NCBI GenBank assembly: GCA_039619475.1
Contig: CM077115.1
Coordinates: 296,361,756 to 296,425,755, forward strand
Reading direction: 5' to 3'
Length of the DNA: 64,000 bases
DNA from: Icerya purchasi
Taxonomy: Eukaryota; Arthropoda; Insecta; Hemiptera; Monophlebidae
Below are positions 49,501 to 57,880 of the stretch, in pieces (position 1 is the stretch's first letter; each line of letters starts with the position of its first letter). The translations under genes and the position numbers were made by a program. A model generated the notes under the pieces. It ran no database searches and was not told the origin of the DNA. It saw only the letters and a program-made list of their open reading frames with translations.

Positions 49501-52500
49501 ATTAATAAGAAATTTCTTCATTAAAAGCTCTTTTCAATTTTCCAACCTATTTTCTATTTAACAGTTGTGCTCTTAAATCAAACTCTAAGAGGAAGGATAA
49601 TCTTGTTAATCATAATATGGATCTTCATTCCAATTACTTTTAATTTACCCTTCTTGATTGAGTTCTTTCTTTTAACAGTGAATTCTATTTGAGTGAGTAC
49701 TTTTTGATTCATCGTGTACGCACCCATGACCGTTCGTCTTCTAGTTAATATCGGTAATATTTTTTGGCTAATTTTTGTCTAATTGCATTTTATTTAATTA
49801 AATTTTTTCGAAAAATTAATTTATCATTTTTTGCATTCATGAATTCATCTTGGCGTTCACGACATTTGATGAACGCTTAGCATTTTTTTTTTTTTTTTTT
49901 TTTTTTTGAGGGGAGTGGCCAACCAAGGGAAACTGCCCGGGACAATTGGACTATATTAGAGATTAAATTTTAATCCGGTCAGAAATCGATGAAAGAAAAG
50001 AGGAAAGAATAGAAACTACCCCTTTTGAGATGGCAAAGTTAAGATGTAGGAAGCATTATATGGAGTAGGAAATTTCAGTTTTAACAGCTAAACGTACATG
50101 ATATTACGTTCGGAGGAAAGACTGGAACATTCAAACAGCACGTGGTCAGGATCACAAACAAAAGAACACAGTCGCCAGAGTTCAAAGGACAACAAAGGGA
50201 TGGGGAAAGAACAAAACGATACCGTGAGGAAGGAAGCAAAGTATGATTGAACCGCAGACGGCAGATAGCAATAATGGAAAAACGTTTAAGGGTAAGAAAA
50301 TAATAGAACGAAGAATAGGAAGGCAGTCTAGGTTGAATAGTAAAATTAGTTAGGATTGGAAAAAGAACGAGGAAATACATTCGACACCAAAGTCTGACAT
50401 GCATTCTTTTGAAGAGGGGAAGTATGTTGTGACCAGGAATCTTTTTAACAAAGCATTATTTTATTAAAACGTCGATAAAATTATCATATAAATACTGTAA
50501 ACACGTACAAATACGTCAGACCACTTAACTGTGTTTATTGAACGCTAATATGTGTATTCATTACATACAGAAACTTACACTTATGATGCATTATGGCAGT
50601 TTTAATTTTTTTATATACATACTTAATGATATTATATTCTTGTCTTTAAAATCTGTGGCTAATATATAAACTTGTCAGTGCTTACATGGTCTAAAATAAA
50701 TCGAACACGAACGCTTAAATCTTGCTCACGTCTAATTTGAATTCCTACGTGTATTATTTTCAAGAATATATCCGATAATTTCCTTCAACTTACTTCTCTG
50801 ATTTCTTCAGTAATGCTTCTTTCGCTTATCATTTCACATTTTGCCCCCCAGAAGTTTTTCTCTATTTTAATTTTAATTTTGTTTATTTAGTGTAACATAT
50901 TTTCACTCTTTATTCGCGAAATTTATTCTTGCATAATTTTAGCGTAAAATTTGTCCGTACTTTTGACTTCAAAAGGCTGCTTTCTTTATTAATTTCGAAA
51001 TAATTGTTCATTATCTGTGCGTATATGTCGCACACAAGAGCTGTAACAACGATTGTATTTAACCCGTTCGTGCAATAATCGAGCGAAATATAATTAAAAA
51101 AATAGATTTTGGAACAAGCCAAGTAAAAATACACCGGAAGAGCGAATGCTCATAATGGAACAAATTCGAAAACAAAAGAAGGATAATACGGCGATTCAAT
51201 TTTCCCCTGTGAAGTTCAAGCGAAAAATTTCACTCTTTGCGAAAGATGGACGTCCGTTAAATATAAACGAACCGAAAATTCCGTTTAGTTTGGTAGATGA
51301 TGAAAAAGACAACAAATTTGTACTTACTGTACAAGTGTACAAGTATTATTTTTTTATTATTATCATTACTAATATTATTATTATTATTATTATTTGAATT
51401 GGCCAACTTTGGACCACGATATTATTTCAACTGTTAGGTTGCCTTGCTTAATAATGATTATTAATTATTTTAGGACTACACTTCGATGTTTACTCCCATG
51501 CGTAAAATTTAAGTACTTTAGTCAACCTTATCATGGCTATAGGTTGTGTTACATATTATTGCTACTTTTTTTTTCCTCTCTTTAAATATTATTTTGGATT
51601 AATGAATTACTAAATTTTATTTTAATTATATTTTGCGAGTATTTCTCAAGTTTTTCGCCTAAATTTAATACGACGAACAACAGCGGAAAAGGCTTTTCGG
51701 AGTTACGCTTTTCTTTGTTAAGTTTTTAAGATTTCGAGAGAGGCAAAAGGAATTATACTAATCGTTATTAACTTTAAAGAGCTGGAAATATAAAGTAGCC
51801 AGATTGATTGAACAGCATCCGATAAAAACGTAGAAAATTCACTAAAAAGAAAAAAGAAATATATCATTAAACAATAAATGCAATTATCCGTCAATCGCAC
51901 ATTAATTTTATGTTAGAACAGAAAATAATTAAAATAACCCATGCTTGTAGTTTTTAGCTGTGAAATCTCATAAGCGGAAAATTCAAATACATGTTAATCT
52001 TTTCAGTGGCATTCTTGGTAGCGTGATAGTCTATCAGTTAAAATGCTTGCTTACAAAACCAGAAGTCACTGAGATTTGTCTGATTCCGGATACACGTCAC
52101 TTCCAGGTTTACCCAGCCTGAAATAATTGGGTACCATAGAAATCTGGAAAAGTATATTTGGTCGAAAGAAAGGAACTGGTCCTCCTACTCTCATCAGTGC
52201 CGATAGGCTTAGTAAATTGTGAACCTTAACTTCACAACTCCGGACGCTGTATCAAGCGTTTGATGCTCATAATTATATGTTGCGATATAGATGCAGATTT
52301 CACTACAAACAGTCTATCGAACACAACAGCCTTTAATGATTACTTCACCGAAACTTATCCTGTGTCGGTTCTTATTTAAAAGTCAATATTAAGTAACAAC
52401 GGTAAACTAATGAACAGCTGACCTCTTAAAAAACTTTGTACTGTTCATCCGTAATCCTAGGACCTGACTGAATTTTAGAAGTGCAGATCGTTTGACCATC

Positions 52501-54762
52501 GTGCGCCTTACCCAATTGAAAAAGTGCAAAATGTGGCTTTTCTTAGTGTTACCTATTAATAACTTTTAAAAGTCTACTAGTGTATCGATGTATTGAGAAA
52601 AATAAAATCTCTCAATGGAATTGAACAATCATCACAACTTCTATATCATTATAGCAGAAACTACTAAAGTTACGACTGCGTTTGCAAATAATTTCTACGA
52701 AGTATCCTTAACGAATTCGTATTAGCCACTTTTCCCCTTTGCATAAAGATGTAGCAGCAAAAGTCTCTTCTTTCACTAAGATGAATGAATGTGCGATCTT
52801 CTATTTCCTATGGTCGAGTACAATTTCGCACAAATTAATAAACCGAAGATAAGCGCATCTAGTGAAGAGGCTTCATTCATCTTTTAATGTTAAAATTTCT
52901 TCCCGCAAAGGCCAAGTTGTACTATCTGCTGTACATTTGCAGTCGGATTTGAAATTATTCAAACATTCTCGGTTGATGGAAAGAAGCGATTGTTGTTCCA
53001 ATCTTAGAATAAAACAAAGATCTCTGTTTATTCGGAAGCTACCCCGTCCTCCTCCTTACTAGGCTATATATCCAAAATACTATAAAAAGTGGTTAACAGT
53101 CGTCTCTTTTCCATTTGCGAGCCAATAATATCCTTTCCCCGGCATAAGCCAGAGGCTGTATGGCTAAATCTACGTCAAGCCACCTGGTGTGAAAAAGGCA
53201 GATTTTATGGGCTTACCAAAGGCACCAACAACTAATAATTATTTCGTTTCATACAGAAAAAGCCTATATGACCCTATTTTTAGCGGTAAGACCGTTTTAA
53301 CTGCAAATAATGATACTAGCCAGAAAGATGATAAGTTTCAACCAAATTTATTCATCCGACCGAACTATAAAGGTCAAAAGCGGAACGAAGTTTGTTGATG
53401 TTATTAGCATCGAGAACGGCATGCAACAAGGTTCTGCACTTAGTTATAACTTTGTTTATTATATATTTCAATAATAATACTGAATACATTCAGCCACCAA
53501 GTACAGTTCGGTTTCCCAACGATTGCCCAAGAGTGTATTCTTTTATCTTTCGAGATCCCCAAAAATCCGAGCCCATTCTTCCGAAAAACTTTTTTGCAAA
53601 CTTCATAAATGGTTTAAAGCAACAATGGTTTGAACTTTCCTTCCTTGAAAAGAGTATGTATTGATTTCAATAGGAAACGACGATTTGTGGTCTTCAACTT
53701 AATATCTTCGTTCCAGGTTACTTTCCGGTGTCTAAAAAACATTAATTTTAAATTAAATAAATTACGGGGGTTCCGATCAGCTTCCTAGTTTATTTTAAGA
53801 AAATTGTATGTTATTCACCACTGCGACAGAATCTGTGTATTAACTGGCGTTCCTCCACTGGAGTTTTACCGATACCTGTTTTCTCTTTGGAGCAACGATC
53901 TATTTCTGCAACTTTTTTATTGTCATACCAAAAGCCACATTTATCGCTGGTTTTTGATAACGATTCGTACCCTACACTTAACTAGTATTACTTTTCTCCG
54001 ATCGTTTTATTTTACATACTGCCCATACGAATATTTATACGGATCGAAATAAAAATACTAAAACAAGAATTTTATTTAAAAATTATAAAATATTATAATA
54101 CACCGACATGTTCGCATTTCTCATTTTCTTTACATATATATATTTTTTTTATTTTTTTGTATGTGCGTGAATAACAAAGTAATATAATTGAAAGAGTACA
54201 AAACGTGTTATAGTACAGTTCCGATTTGTATATTTTAAAAGCAGAAAAACAAAAAAAAAACTAATAATAATTCTTAACTATGAAGAATAATTATTAATTT
54301 TCTAGTAACTTTTTGATAAAAAAAACTGGCGACATTTAGATTTTATATCGTTTTCTTTTCTTAATCGATTAACGAAACTCTTTTTGTAATGGAAAGGCCC
54401 CTCCCTATAGGTCGACGGCTGGCGGGGGCATTGGTAGCCAGTGATTCATGAAAAACAGATGGAGGAATAAAAATAAAAAAATGTATCTGCGCGCGAAGAA
54501 GAAAAAATGTTTATCGATGTTTGTAGGAAATATCGTCTAAAAATGAATGTAAAAAATAAAAATTAAAAAAATAAAATTTTTGTTATGTCTTTTAAGGCAC
54601 ATAGATACGGATAATCTAGATGTTGACGTACAGCCGTGGTTTGTTAGAGTACTAATTAACAAAAAAGTATTACAGTTAGTTTTGTCAGAAGAAGTCAAGC
54701 CAGATCGTTCTTTCGCTGAACGATCAATTTTATCCAAAAACTTGGTAATAACTATGCACAAG
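34502..54762 (+). CDS. DNAAF11: DNAAF11 / LRRC6 / tilB homologue, seven exons, 3' end not found
   Basis: Cytoplasmic factor needed to pre-assemble axonemal dynein arms in ciliated and flagellated cells; in insects this means sperm and chordotonal neurons (tilB). Exons: 34502-34511, 35635-35802, 40587-40761, 43746-43924, 47086-47182, 51106-51342 and 54597-54762. All introns are GT-AG, and the phases (1,1,2,1,2,2,0) keep 1032 nt open. The protein begins [19 protein letters not shown] and carries [10 protein letters not shown] (cap), leucine-rich repeats ([44 protein letters not shown]), the LRR cap [20 protein letters not shown], an acidic linker, [14 protein letters not shown] and a CS domain [16 protein letters not shown] ending LVITMHK. 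Vertebrate proteins are about 466 residues; 344 are here, so about 100 C-terminal residues are missing or were not recognised. The introns are loaded with transposon debris. The 10 nt first coding exon is supported by family start similarity and phase. Confidence 0.93.
34777..34984. mobile_element. MITE with about 66 bp inverted arms in DNAAF11 intron 1
   Basis: The left arm from 34779 and the right arm ending at 34981 are near-perfect reverse complements over about 66 bp. They share, for example, AACACAAATAAGAACAC, then GACAGAAAATTA, then TATTTAAAAAATA in that order. The spacer is about 70 bp and noncoding. No target duplication is evident and the parent family is unknown. Confidence 0.85.
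35635..35802 (+). CDS. DNAAF11: DNAAF11 coding exon 2
   Basis: The acceptor is TTTTTAATTCTAG and the donor is G followed by GTAATTC. It encodes the N-cap ([20 protein letters not shown]) and the first leucine-rich repeat ([14 protein letters not shown]). It opens and closes in phase 1. Confidence 0.93.
36065..36893 (-). pseudogene. 5'-truncated LINE reverse transcriptase C-terminus (RTE-like), well preserved
   Basis: Minus-strand reading opens at the RT catalytic motif [20 protein letters not shown] at 36887 and runs 201 codons without a break from [20 protein letters not shown]. It includes [44 protein letters not shown] and YYGHVCR. A TGA replaces one codon after KRSAG at 36218, and the sequence goes on [14 protein letters not shown] and ends ETT-stop near 36091. 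An A-rich GAAGAAG tail closes the copy. It is 5'-truncated at about 36893, as is usual for LINEs. It lies antisense in intron 2 of DNAAF11 and is one of the younger copies here. Confidence 0.88.
37060..37700 (-). pseudogene. LINE endonuclease fragment (R1/jockey-like), decayed
   Basis: Minus strand: [20 protein letters not shown] then [20 protein letters not shown] (37611-37440), matching the N-terminal APE endonuclease of R1/I-type elements. It is followed, frame-broken, by a PFIIGGDPN segment near 37280, which corresponds to the GGDFN motif. It is antisense within DNAAF11 intron 2 and abuts an opposite-strand LINE. Confidence 0.6.
37720..40399 (+). mobile_element. CR1/jockey-like non-LTR retrotransposon with poly(A) tail
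   Basis: A-rich plus-strand element in sense orientation in DNAAF11 intron 2, ending in an A17 tail at 40383-40399. The 5' limit is not sharp. A weak endonuclease-like [11 protein letters not shown] segment lies near 38295. RT similarity is clear from 38771. Confidence 0.7.
38771..39840 (+). pseudogene. CR1/jockey-like reverse transcriptase, frameshifted
   Basis: RT blocks in order: [20 protein letters not shown] (38801), [15 protein letters not shown] (38947), a frame change, FETVDHKI (39060), [36 protein letters not shown] (frame change at about 39215), [17 protein letters not shown] (39303, catalytic pair present), then 39372-39776 with [20 protein letters not shown] and [20 protein letters not shown]. 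The terminal block [12 protein letters not shown] lies near 39800. At least four frameshifts. Confidence 0.85.
40400..40586. other. 3' end of DNAAF11 intron 2
   Basis: Unique-looking AT-rich sequence between the LINE poly(A) tail and exon 3, with a T/A-rich stretch before the acceptor. Confidence 0.4.
40587..40761 (+). CDS. DNAAF11: DNAAF11 coding exon 3
   Basis: The acceptor is ATTATTTTAACAG and the donor is CT followed by GTAAGTTTC. It encodes three leucine-rich repeats, with [20 protein letters not shown] very close to the family consensus. Phase 1 to 2. Confidence 0.95.
41228..41510 (-). mobile_element. short LINE 3' fragment with poly(A) tail (minus strand)
   Basis: A run of over 20 T at 41230-41251 marks a minus-strand poly(A) tail. 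The adjoining 250 bp is less AT-rich than the intron and shows no intact coding. It is probably the 3' end of a non-LTR or processed sequence in DNAAF11 intron 3; the family is not identified. Confidence 0.4.
41757..42478 (-). pseudogene. RTE-like LINE reverse transcriptase C-terminus, frameshifted
   Basis: Minus strand from about 42450: [56 protein letters not shown], a stop and frame change at 42155, then [42 protein letters not shown], a stop, and the [20 protein letters not shown] end near 41800. A GRRI-type A-rich end follows at about 41757. These are the usual terminal blocks of RTE/BovB-type proteins. It is antisense in DNAAF11 intron 3. Confidence 0.82.
42780..43690. repeat. decayed tandem repeat, period about 165 bp, in DNAAF11 intron 3
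   Basis: Diverged units share a core of the form CATATTTTTCTAAATTTNGG, then TTCAAAATTTTT, then a TTTTCCTATATTCT-type segment. Clear members start near 42840, 43098, 43262, 43428 and 43590. The pair at 43098 and 43428 is the closest match and is about 330 bp apart, twice the period. The array ends about 55 bp before exon 4. Confidence 0.55.
43746..43924 (+). CDS. DNAAF11: DNAAF11 coding exon 4
   Basis: The acceptor is TTTCGCAATAG and the donor is TTCG followed by GTAAAT. It encodes the LRR C-terminal cap ([23 protein letters not shown]) and the start of the charged linker ([11 protein letters not shown]). Phase 2 to 1. Confidence 0.95.
44395..45173 (+). mobile_element. 5'-truncated RNase H-bearing LINE with A25 tail (young)
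   Basis: Sense-strand copy in DNAAF11 intron 4. It begins within the RNase H domain, keeps an open reading frame to its stop at about 45094 and ends in a 25 bp A run at 45148-45172. The intact frame and long tail suggest recent insertion. Confidence 0.82.
44429..45094 (+). pseudogene. LINE RNase H C-terminal region, intact frame of 221 codons
   Basis: The first half of the RNase H and all of the RT are missing through truncation. What remains starts near [20 protein letters not shown], with [17 protein letters not shown] supplying the final His-Asn-Asp catalytic region. A spacer of Ser/Pro-rich sequence follows, then [19 protein letters not shown] and [20 protein letters not shown], the Cys/His end motif. 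The annotated ATG is incidental to the truncated copy. It shares the RRSTIS and NHTLLP-type segments with the antisense fragments at 46.1 and 50.1 kb, which are the same family. Confidence 0.85.
45928..46570 (-). pseudogene. RNase H-type LINE 3' fragment, decayed (minus strand)
   Basis: A T run at 45930-45940 marks the minus-strand tail. The adjoining GCTTTAGCCAACTAAGGGCG resembles the 3' UTR of the copy at 49.9 kb. Minus-strand coding pieces: [40 protein letters not shown] and [20 protein letters not shown], the family end motif, with frameshifts. It is antisense in DNAAF11 intron 4. Confidence 0.78.
46711..46988. mobile_element. hAT-type MITE with perfect 8 bp target duplication
   Basis: The element at 46719-46980 (262 bp) has termini CATGGGCGTCGCCAGC and, inward from the right, CAAGGGCGTCGCCAGC. 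It is flanked by identical TTGATTAC at 46711-46718 and 46981-46988. An 8 bp duplication and CA-G ends are typical of hAT elements. A second, GC-rich layer of inverted repeat follows (GGGGCAGCTGCCCC on the left, CTTGCCCCTCCC on the right). It is noncoding. It sits 98 bp upstream of DNAAF11 exon 5. Confidence 0.92.
47086..47182 (+). CDS. DNAAF11: DNAAF11 coding exon 5 (acidic linker)
   Basis: The acceptor is TATAATTACAG and the donor is GA followed by GTAAGA. It encodes the low-complexity Lys/Glu/Asp-rich linker ending [12 protein letters not shown]. The sequence itself is poorly conserved. It is accepted because both splice sites and both phases fit and it supplies the linker expected between the LRR cap and the FWNKP motif. 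Confidence 0.82.
47440..48450 (+). mobile_element. 5'-truncated RNase H-bearing LINE, second family
   Basis: Sense-strand copy in DNAAF11 intron 5, from about 47440 to an A-rich end near 48450 (AAAGAAAAAAATGAAAAAAC). The RNase H domain is intact and the downstream region is frame-broken. Its terminal region differs from the 44.4 kb family. Confidence 0.8.
47459..47959 (+). pseudogene. LINE RNase H domain with all catalytic residues, truncated element
   Basis: A 166-codon frame with [17 protein letters not shown] (first Asp), [15 protein letters not shown] (Glu), [11 protein letters not shown] (second Asp) and [20 protein letters not shown] (final Asp), so the D-E-D-D set is complete. The flanking RT is absent and the frame is lost just after the domain at about 47959. 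Downstream sequence reads frame-broken to [13 protein letters not shown] and a Cys-poor end near 48370. It would remove RNA from RNA/DNA hybrids in an intact element; alone it is presumably dead. Confidence 0.85.
48451..49884. other. DNAAF11 intron 5 sequence without recognised features
   Basis: AT-rich. A 101-codon plus-strand frame at 49015-49320 is hydrophobic and matches nothing I recognise; the interval 48880-49330 is slightly GC-richer and could be old repeat. Confidence 0.35.
49885..50425 (-). pseudogene. RNase H-type LINE 3' fragment with poly(A) tail (minus strand)
   Basis: A T23 run at 49885-49907 marks the minus-strand poly(A) tail, followed by GAGGGGAGTGGCCAACCAAG. The minus-strand frame from 50404 gives [39 protein letters not shown] and a broken [19 protein letters not shown] segment, aligning with the end of the protein at 44.4 kb. 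It is antisense in DNAAF11 intron 5. Confidence 0.75.
50426..51105. other. 3' part of DNAAF11 intron 5
   Basis: AT-rich sequence with no recognised repeat; it leads to the exon 6 acceptor. Confidence 0.35.
51106..51342 (+). CDS. DNAAF11: DNAAF11 coding exon 6
   Basis: The acceptor is TTAAAAAAATAG and the donor is TACAA followed by GTATTATT. It encodes [20 protein letters not shown], the basic linker, [20 protein letters not shown] and the first CS strands. Phase 2 to 2. Confidence 0.94.
52006..52265 (+). mobile_element. tRNA-derived SINE in DNAAF11 intron 6
   Basis: The head resembles a tRNA gene with degenerate pol III boxes: GTAGCGTGATAGTCTATCAG at about 52019 (A box region) and TCTGATTCCGGATACACG at about 52079 (B box region). 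The anticodon-arm-like GCTTGCTTACAAAACCAGAA lies between them. A body follows that includes TTTACCCAGCCTGAAATAAT and TGGGTACCATAGAAATCTGG, ending near 52265. Point changes in the B box argue against a working tRNA. No target duplication was assigned. Confidence 0.62.
52266..54384. other. DNAAF11 intron 6 sequence with unexplained open frames
   Basis: Between 52640 and 54060 the composition is less AT-rich than typical intron. Several plus-strand frames of 66-90 codons follow each other (52862, 53189, 53392, 53804), as in a frame-broken coding relic. Segments such as [27 protein letters not shown] and [17 protein letters not shown] are not recognised. A decayed transposon gene is the likeliest explanation. 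Confidence 0.3.
54388..54434. repeat. partial relative of the 46.7 kb hAT MITE end
   Basis: GGCCCCTCCCTATAGGTCGA followed by CGGCTGGCGGGGGCATTGG parallels the right end of the element at 46719-46980 (TTGCCCCTCCCTGGCTCATC, GGCTGGCGACGCCCTTG). Only this terminal part was recognised; it lies about 160 bp before exon 7. Confidence 0.45.
54597..54762 (+). CDS. DNAAF11: DNAAF11 coding exon 7
   Basis: The acceptor is TATGTCTTTTAAG and the donor is AAG followed by GTAAAATT. It encodes the CS domain core ([43 protein letters not shown]). It closes in phase 0. The next exon, expected to begin the C-terminal tail, was not identified in the remaining 9 kb. Confidence 0.94.
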
Positions 54763-54879
54763 GTAAAATTTAATTTCAAATTCTTCTTTTTTTCAATATT
54801 TATGATACTTACGAAAACAGTTATAAACTATTGTTCTATTACGACAACATATCGGACGACAAATCGGTAAATACAATAT

Positions 54880-55262
54880 ATAAACTCGGCCATTTTGGCC
54901 TCGCAAGGGGCTGTGCCCCTTGACCCCTCCTGCTTTCATTTCTGTCTCTTTCTCTTCTATACTTTGTATAAAATGATCAAAATTTACAACGTAATTCTTA
55001 CTAGCATCAACACACACAAAAAATAACATATCCACAAAAATCCTATTCTAACATTTACCTTCCGTTATATAAAATTAAGACATTTTTTCGTTACATTTTT
55101 CGTTACATATTTCATTACATAAAATTGTGACATTTTTTAAATAACAATAACAAAAATCCTACAAAATATAACAAACGTTACATAAAATTGGGACATTTAG
55201 CGTTACATAAAATTGGGACATTTTTTCGAATGGGGGGTAGCCTAAGAATTACGTTGTAATTA
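54880..55262. repeat. ORF-less repeat with internal hairpins and four dispersed TACATAAAATTGGGACATTT units
   Basis: Two short palindromes, GGCCATTTTGGCC (54886) and AAGGGGCTGTGCCCCTT (54905), open the segment. TTACAACGTAATTCTTA at about 54985 and its exact reverse complement at about 55241 form a perfect 17 bp inverted pair around 240 bp. Inside are four copies of a roughly 22 bp unit (near 55066, 55120, 55177 and 55202) with irregular spacing. It could be a MITE or a Helitron-like nonautonomous element; no coding is present. Confidence 0.6.
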
Positions 55263-55275
55263 ATATATATATACT

Positions 55276-56361
55276 GTTGTGAACCACGAATGCTGGCACG
55301 ATTATTTATAGGGTATTTAGATATAGTAAGAAGAAATATAAATTAAAATGAAAAGAATTAATGTAAAATCTGAATTTTCTTGGTAAACTATCTATTAGTT
55401 GTGTGTTTTTATTTAAAGTAAAGTAATTATCAGCGTAAATTTAATAGGAATATTGTAACGGAAAATCGGGCTAAGCTATTCTCTGTATGATCTTCTCAAT
55501 TATAATTTAATTTCTAATAAAATATTCACGCGGGAATGTTAACGTAAACTAATTTTAAAGATCGCTGAAACAGAGAGTGGTTTAATGTGTAAAGTAAATC
55601 ATTAAGAATTTCTGTACTAGTTGCCCACAAACTAGATGGAAATTTCATACTATTACAGACTAAATGGAAATTTCGTACTATTACACTGTTGCATAACGGG
55701 AAGTTTAAAGTTAACGTAAATTAATTATTATTATTATTAAAATGTATACCTATCAGTGAATAGCTACAATTGTGGTGTTCGAACACATACATCGAGCTGG
55801 GTAAATTTTGAGATATAAATAGCGGATAAAAAGAGATTACATCGATCGTAGTCTGTTATTCTGTTTCCGCTTCATAGAGAGCTGTGACGTTGTTACATAC
55901 AGCTCGGTCTGGAATAGTCTACCACCACCGTTTGTATACATGCATTATCAGAAGAATATTTCATGTACTTTCGATGTGAATTTATATATAAATAATTATT
56001 TATTTCTTTTGTTAGACCTTACAGCATAGTATAGAGCCAGTGTAAATATACATTCGTGCTACTAGGTGGATAAATTTAACTTCGTTTTTTGCGAATTGTT
56101 ATTTTGGTCGCTGCCATCACAACTTAAAAAAAAAAAAAATAGATAGCAAGAAAAAAAAAGCATCATCATTAAGCGGGGTAGATTAATATACGTTGCATTG
56201 TTGGTCCGGAACTCGAGATCACAACAATACATATATATATATATTGTGAAAAACTGCTTTTTCCAGTCCCAGGTTCCGGGAACCACTTATAAAAAACTGA
56301 TTCTTGACGAAATAATAAAAAAAAACAACGGGTGCCAGCATCATTCGCGGTGTTACACACA
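55276..56361. repeat. possible element bounded by imperfect inverted repeats
   Basis: TGTTGTGAACCACGAATGCT at 55276 recurs in inverted form at about 56334-56360 (TGCCAGCATCATTCGCGGTG, then TTACACACA), with a small insertion. The interior is noncoding and includes a TATA-like GATATAAATAGCGG at about 55811, a direct duplication of about 33 bp (CTAxATGGAAATTTCxTACT, 55633 and 55663), and A-rich and TA-rich tracts. An LTR-derived origin is possible but no retroviral-type genes are present. Confidence 0.32.
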
Positions 56362-57246
56362 GACACAAGCTCTTGGTGGAGCATTAGGCTTTAAAAAAAT
56401 ATATTACCGTATCAAAAAAAAGAAAAAGAAATTTTGGACGTGAAGGAAAAATATCTAGTAGCTATAGAGCATTCGTACCTCTCCCCCCGCGGAAATATCA
56501 CGGGTGCACCAAACTACGTGTCCGATTAAATCGACTTTTTAACAGGAAATCACGTATATTTTAGAAAAATAACATGAATTTAAAAAAAACCGCTATGGAC
56601 ACGCGTGCCAACATATCATTTATTCTTGATTATATATATGTGTTCGAATAAAATAAACCGATTTTTTTCTTTTTCAAGTAAACAACTGCATATCAATGAA
56701 AAAAGATTGCACGTAACATGATAAACATCGACTAGACAAACATTGCAACGACGATTGCTGAACGACGATGACTAGAACAGAAGCACGACTGATCGACTAA
56801 TAAGACTGATCGAATAACAATTAACATCTGATAAAGTAATAATTGTATCGATGTTTCTAGAACATCTAAATAACATTGTGTTAGCCGCCCTGCCTGACTT
56901 TTACGGGATTTTATAAATCTTTCCTCGGCTCAATGCTGCTCGGCATCGATTTTACACGACGCGCTCTCGCCCCAGACTCACATAGTTACCACCGCTATCA
57001 ACCGCTACCAGCAATACACACGTAAACAGTCTCAACCCTGACACATCTGCCCATTCTACCGCGCACGGGAATTTTGGTTTTAGCCAATAAGCATATCCAA
57101 TACCAACGAGATCGCGATTACGCCGAATAAAACGATGTTCGATAGACATGAATTAATGCTTTTATCAAAGAGAATATTTTTATAACTCGAACACCGTCAA
57201 AAAGATCGCGCTACAGCAGGTACCAAATCCGTCTTTCTCTCTCGGT
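56362..57246. other. unrecognised sequence downstream of DNAAF11
   Basis: A 65-codon minus-strand frame at 56952-57149 lies in a GC-richer patch but matches nothing I recognise. Short GACTGATCGA-like repeats occur at 56785-56820. The missing last DNAAF11 exon could be here but was not found. Confidence 0.3.
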
Positions 57247-57792
57247 ATTTTTTTTTTTTTTTTCGACTTTGGCCATCTGAGAACCACGGAAATATTACAC
57301 TAATAACGCCAGCTACATTTCGTTCCCCCTTTTTCATTCGTTTTTTTGCCCAATATTCTTTCATTCTTTCCGAGTGCGCTTTCTTCATTTCTTCTGTCCA
57401 CTTTCGCCCTGTTTTCTTCACTGTGTTCTTCCGGAATCCTTGAAAAGTCTGAACCTTCCGACTGAACTTGTTTCTGTCTTCAATTTCACTTTCGCTGATC
57501 CCCATCTGTTCCAAATCTCTTTTTACTTGTACTATCCACAGTATCCTACTTTTCGGATTGTTGTCGAAGTAGTCAAAGATTATTTTGGTAAAGCGTTCAT
57601 TATCCATTATTTTGATGTGACCATAAAAGGCGATTCTTCTTTTCCTAAATGTGTCACTGACCTTTTCTATTATTTCGTATACTTCATTATTGCTCCTTAA
57701 TTTCCAGTACTCATCGTCTCTCCTGGGACCCAATATTTTCCGGATTATTTTCCTTTCCTTGATTTCCAACTGATGCATTTCCTTGTTCGAAG
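57247..57792 (-). pseudogene. LINE C-terminal fragment with poly(A) tail (minus strand)
   Basis: A T16 run at 57247-57262 marks the minus-strand poly(A) tail. The frame from about 57790 is open to the tail: LEIKERKIIRKILGPRRDDE, WKLRSNNEVYEIIEKVSDTF, RKRRIAFYGHIKIMDNERFT, KIIFDYFDNN, RKWTEEMKKAHSERMKEYWA. These are the terminal blocks of RTE-like endonuclease-reverse transcriptases. The copy is severely 5'-truncated and begins directly at a (TA)n microsatellite. Confidence 0.78.
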
Positions 57793-57794
57793 TC

Positions 57795-57797
57795 TCT

Positions 57798-57855
<58 letters not shown>

Positions 57856-57880
57856 GTGTGTGTGTATATATATATGTATA
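57795..57880. repeat. (TA)n microsatellite with (TG)n inclusion
   Basis: About 48 bases of nearly pure TA followed by a mixed TATG and TG tract. Confidence 0.95.

Noticed and set aside
54905..54921. Rho-independent terminator-like hairpin (AAGGGG-CTG-TGCCCCTT)
   Set aside because: The window is eukaryotic nuclear DNA; the hairpin belongs to a noncoding repeat.
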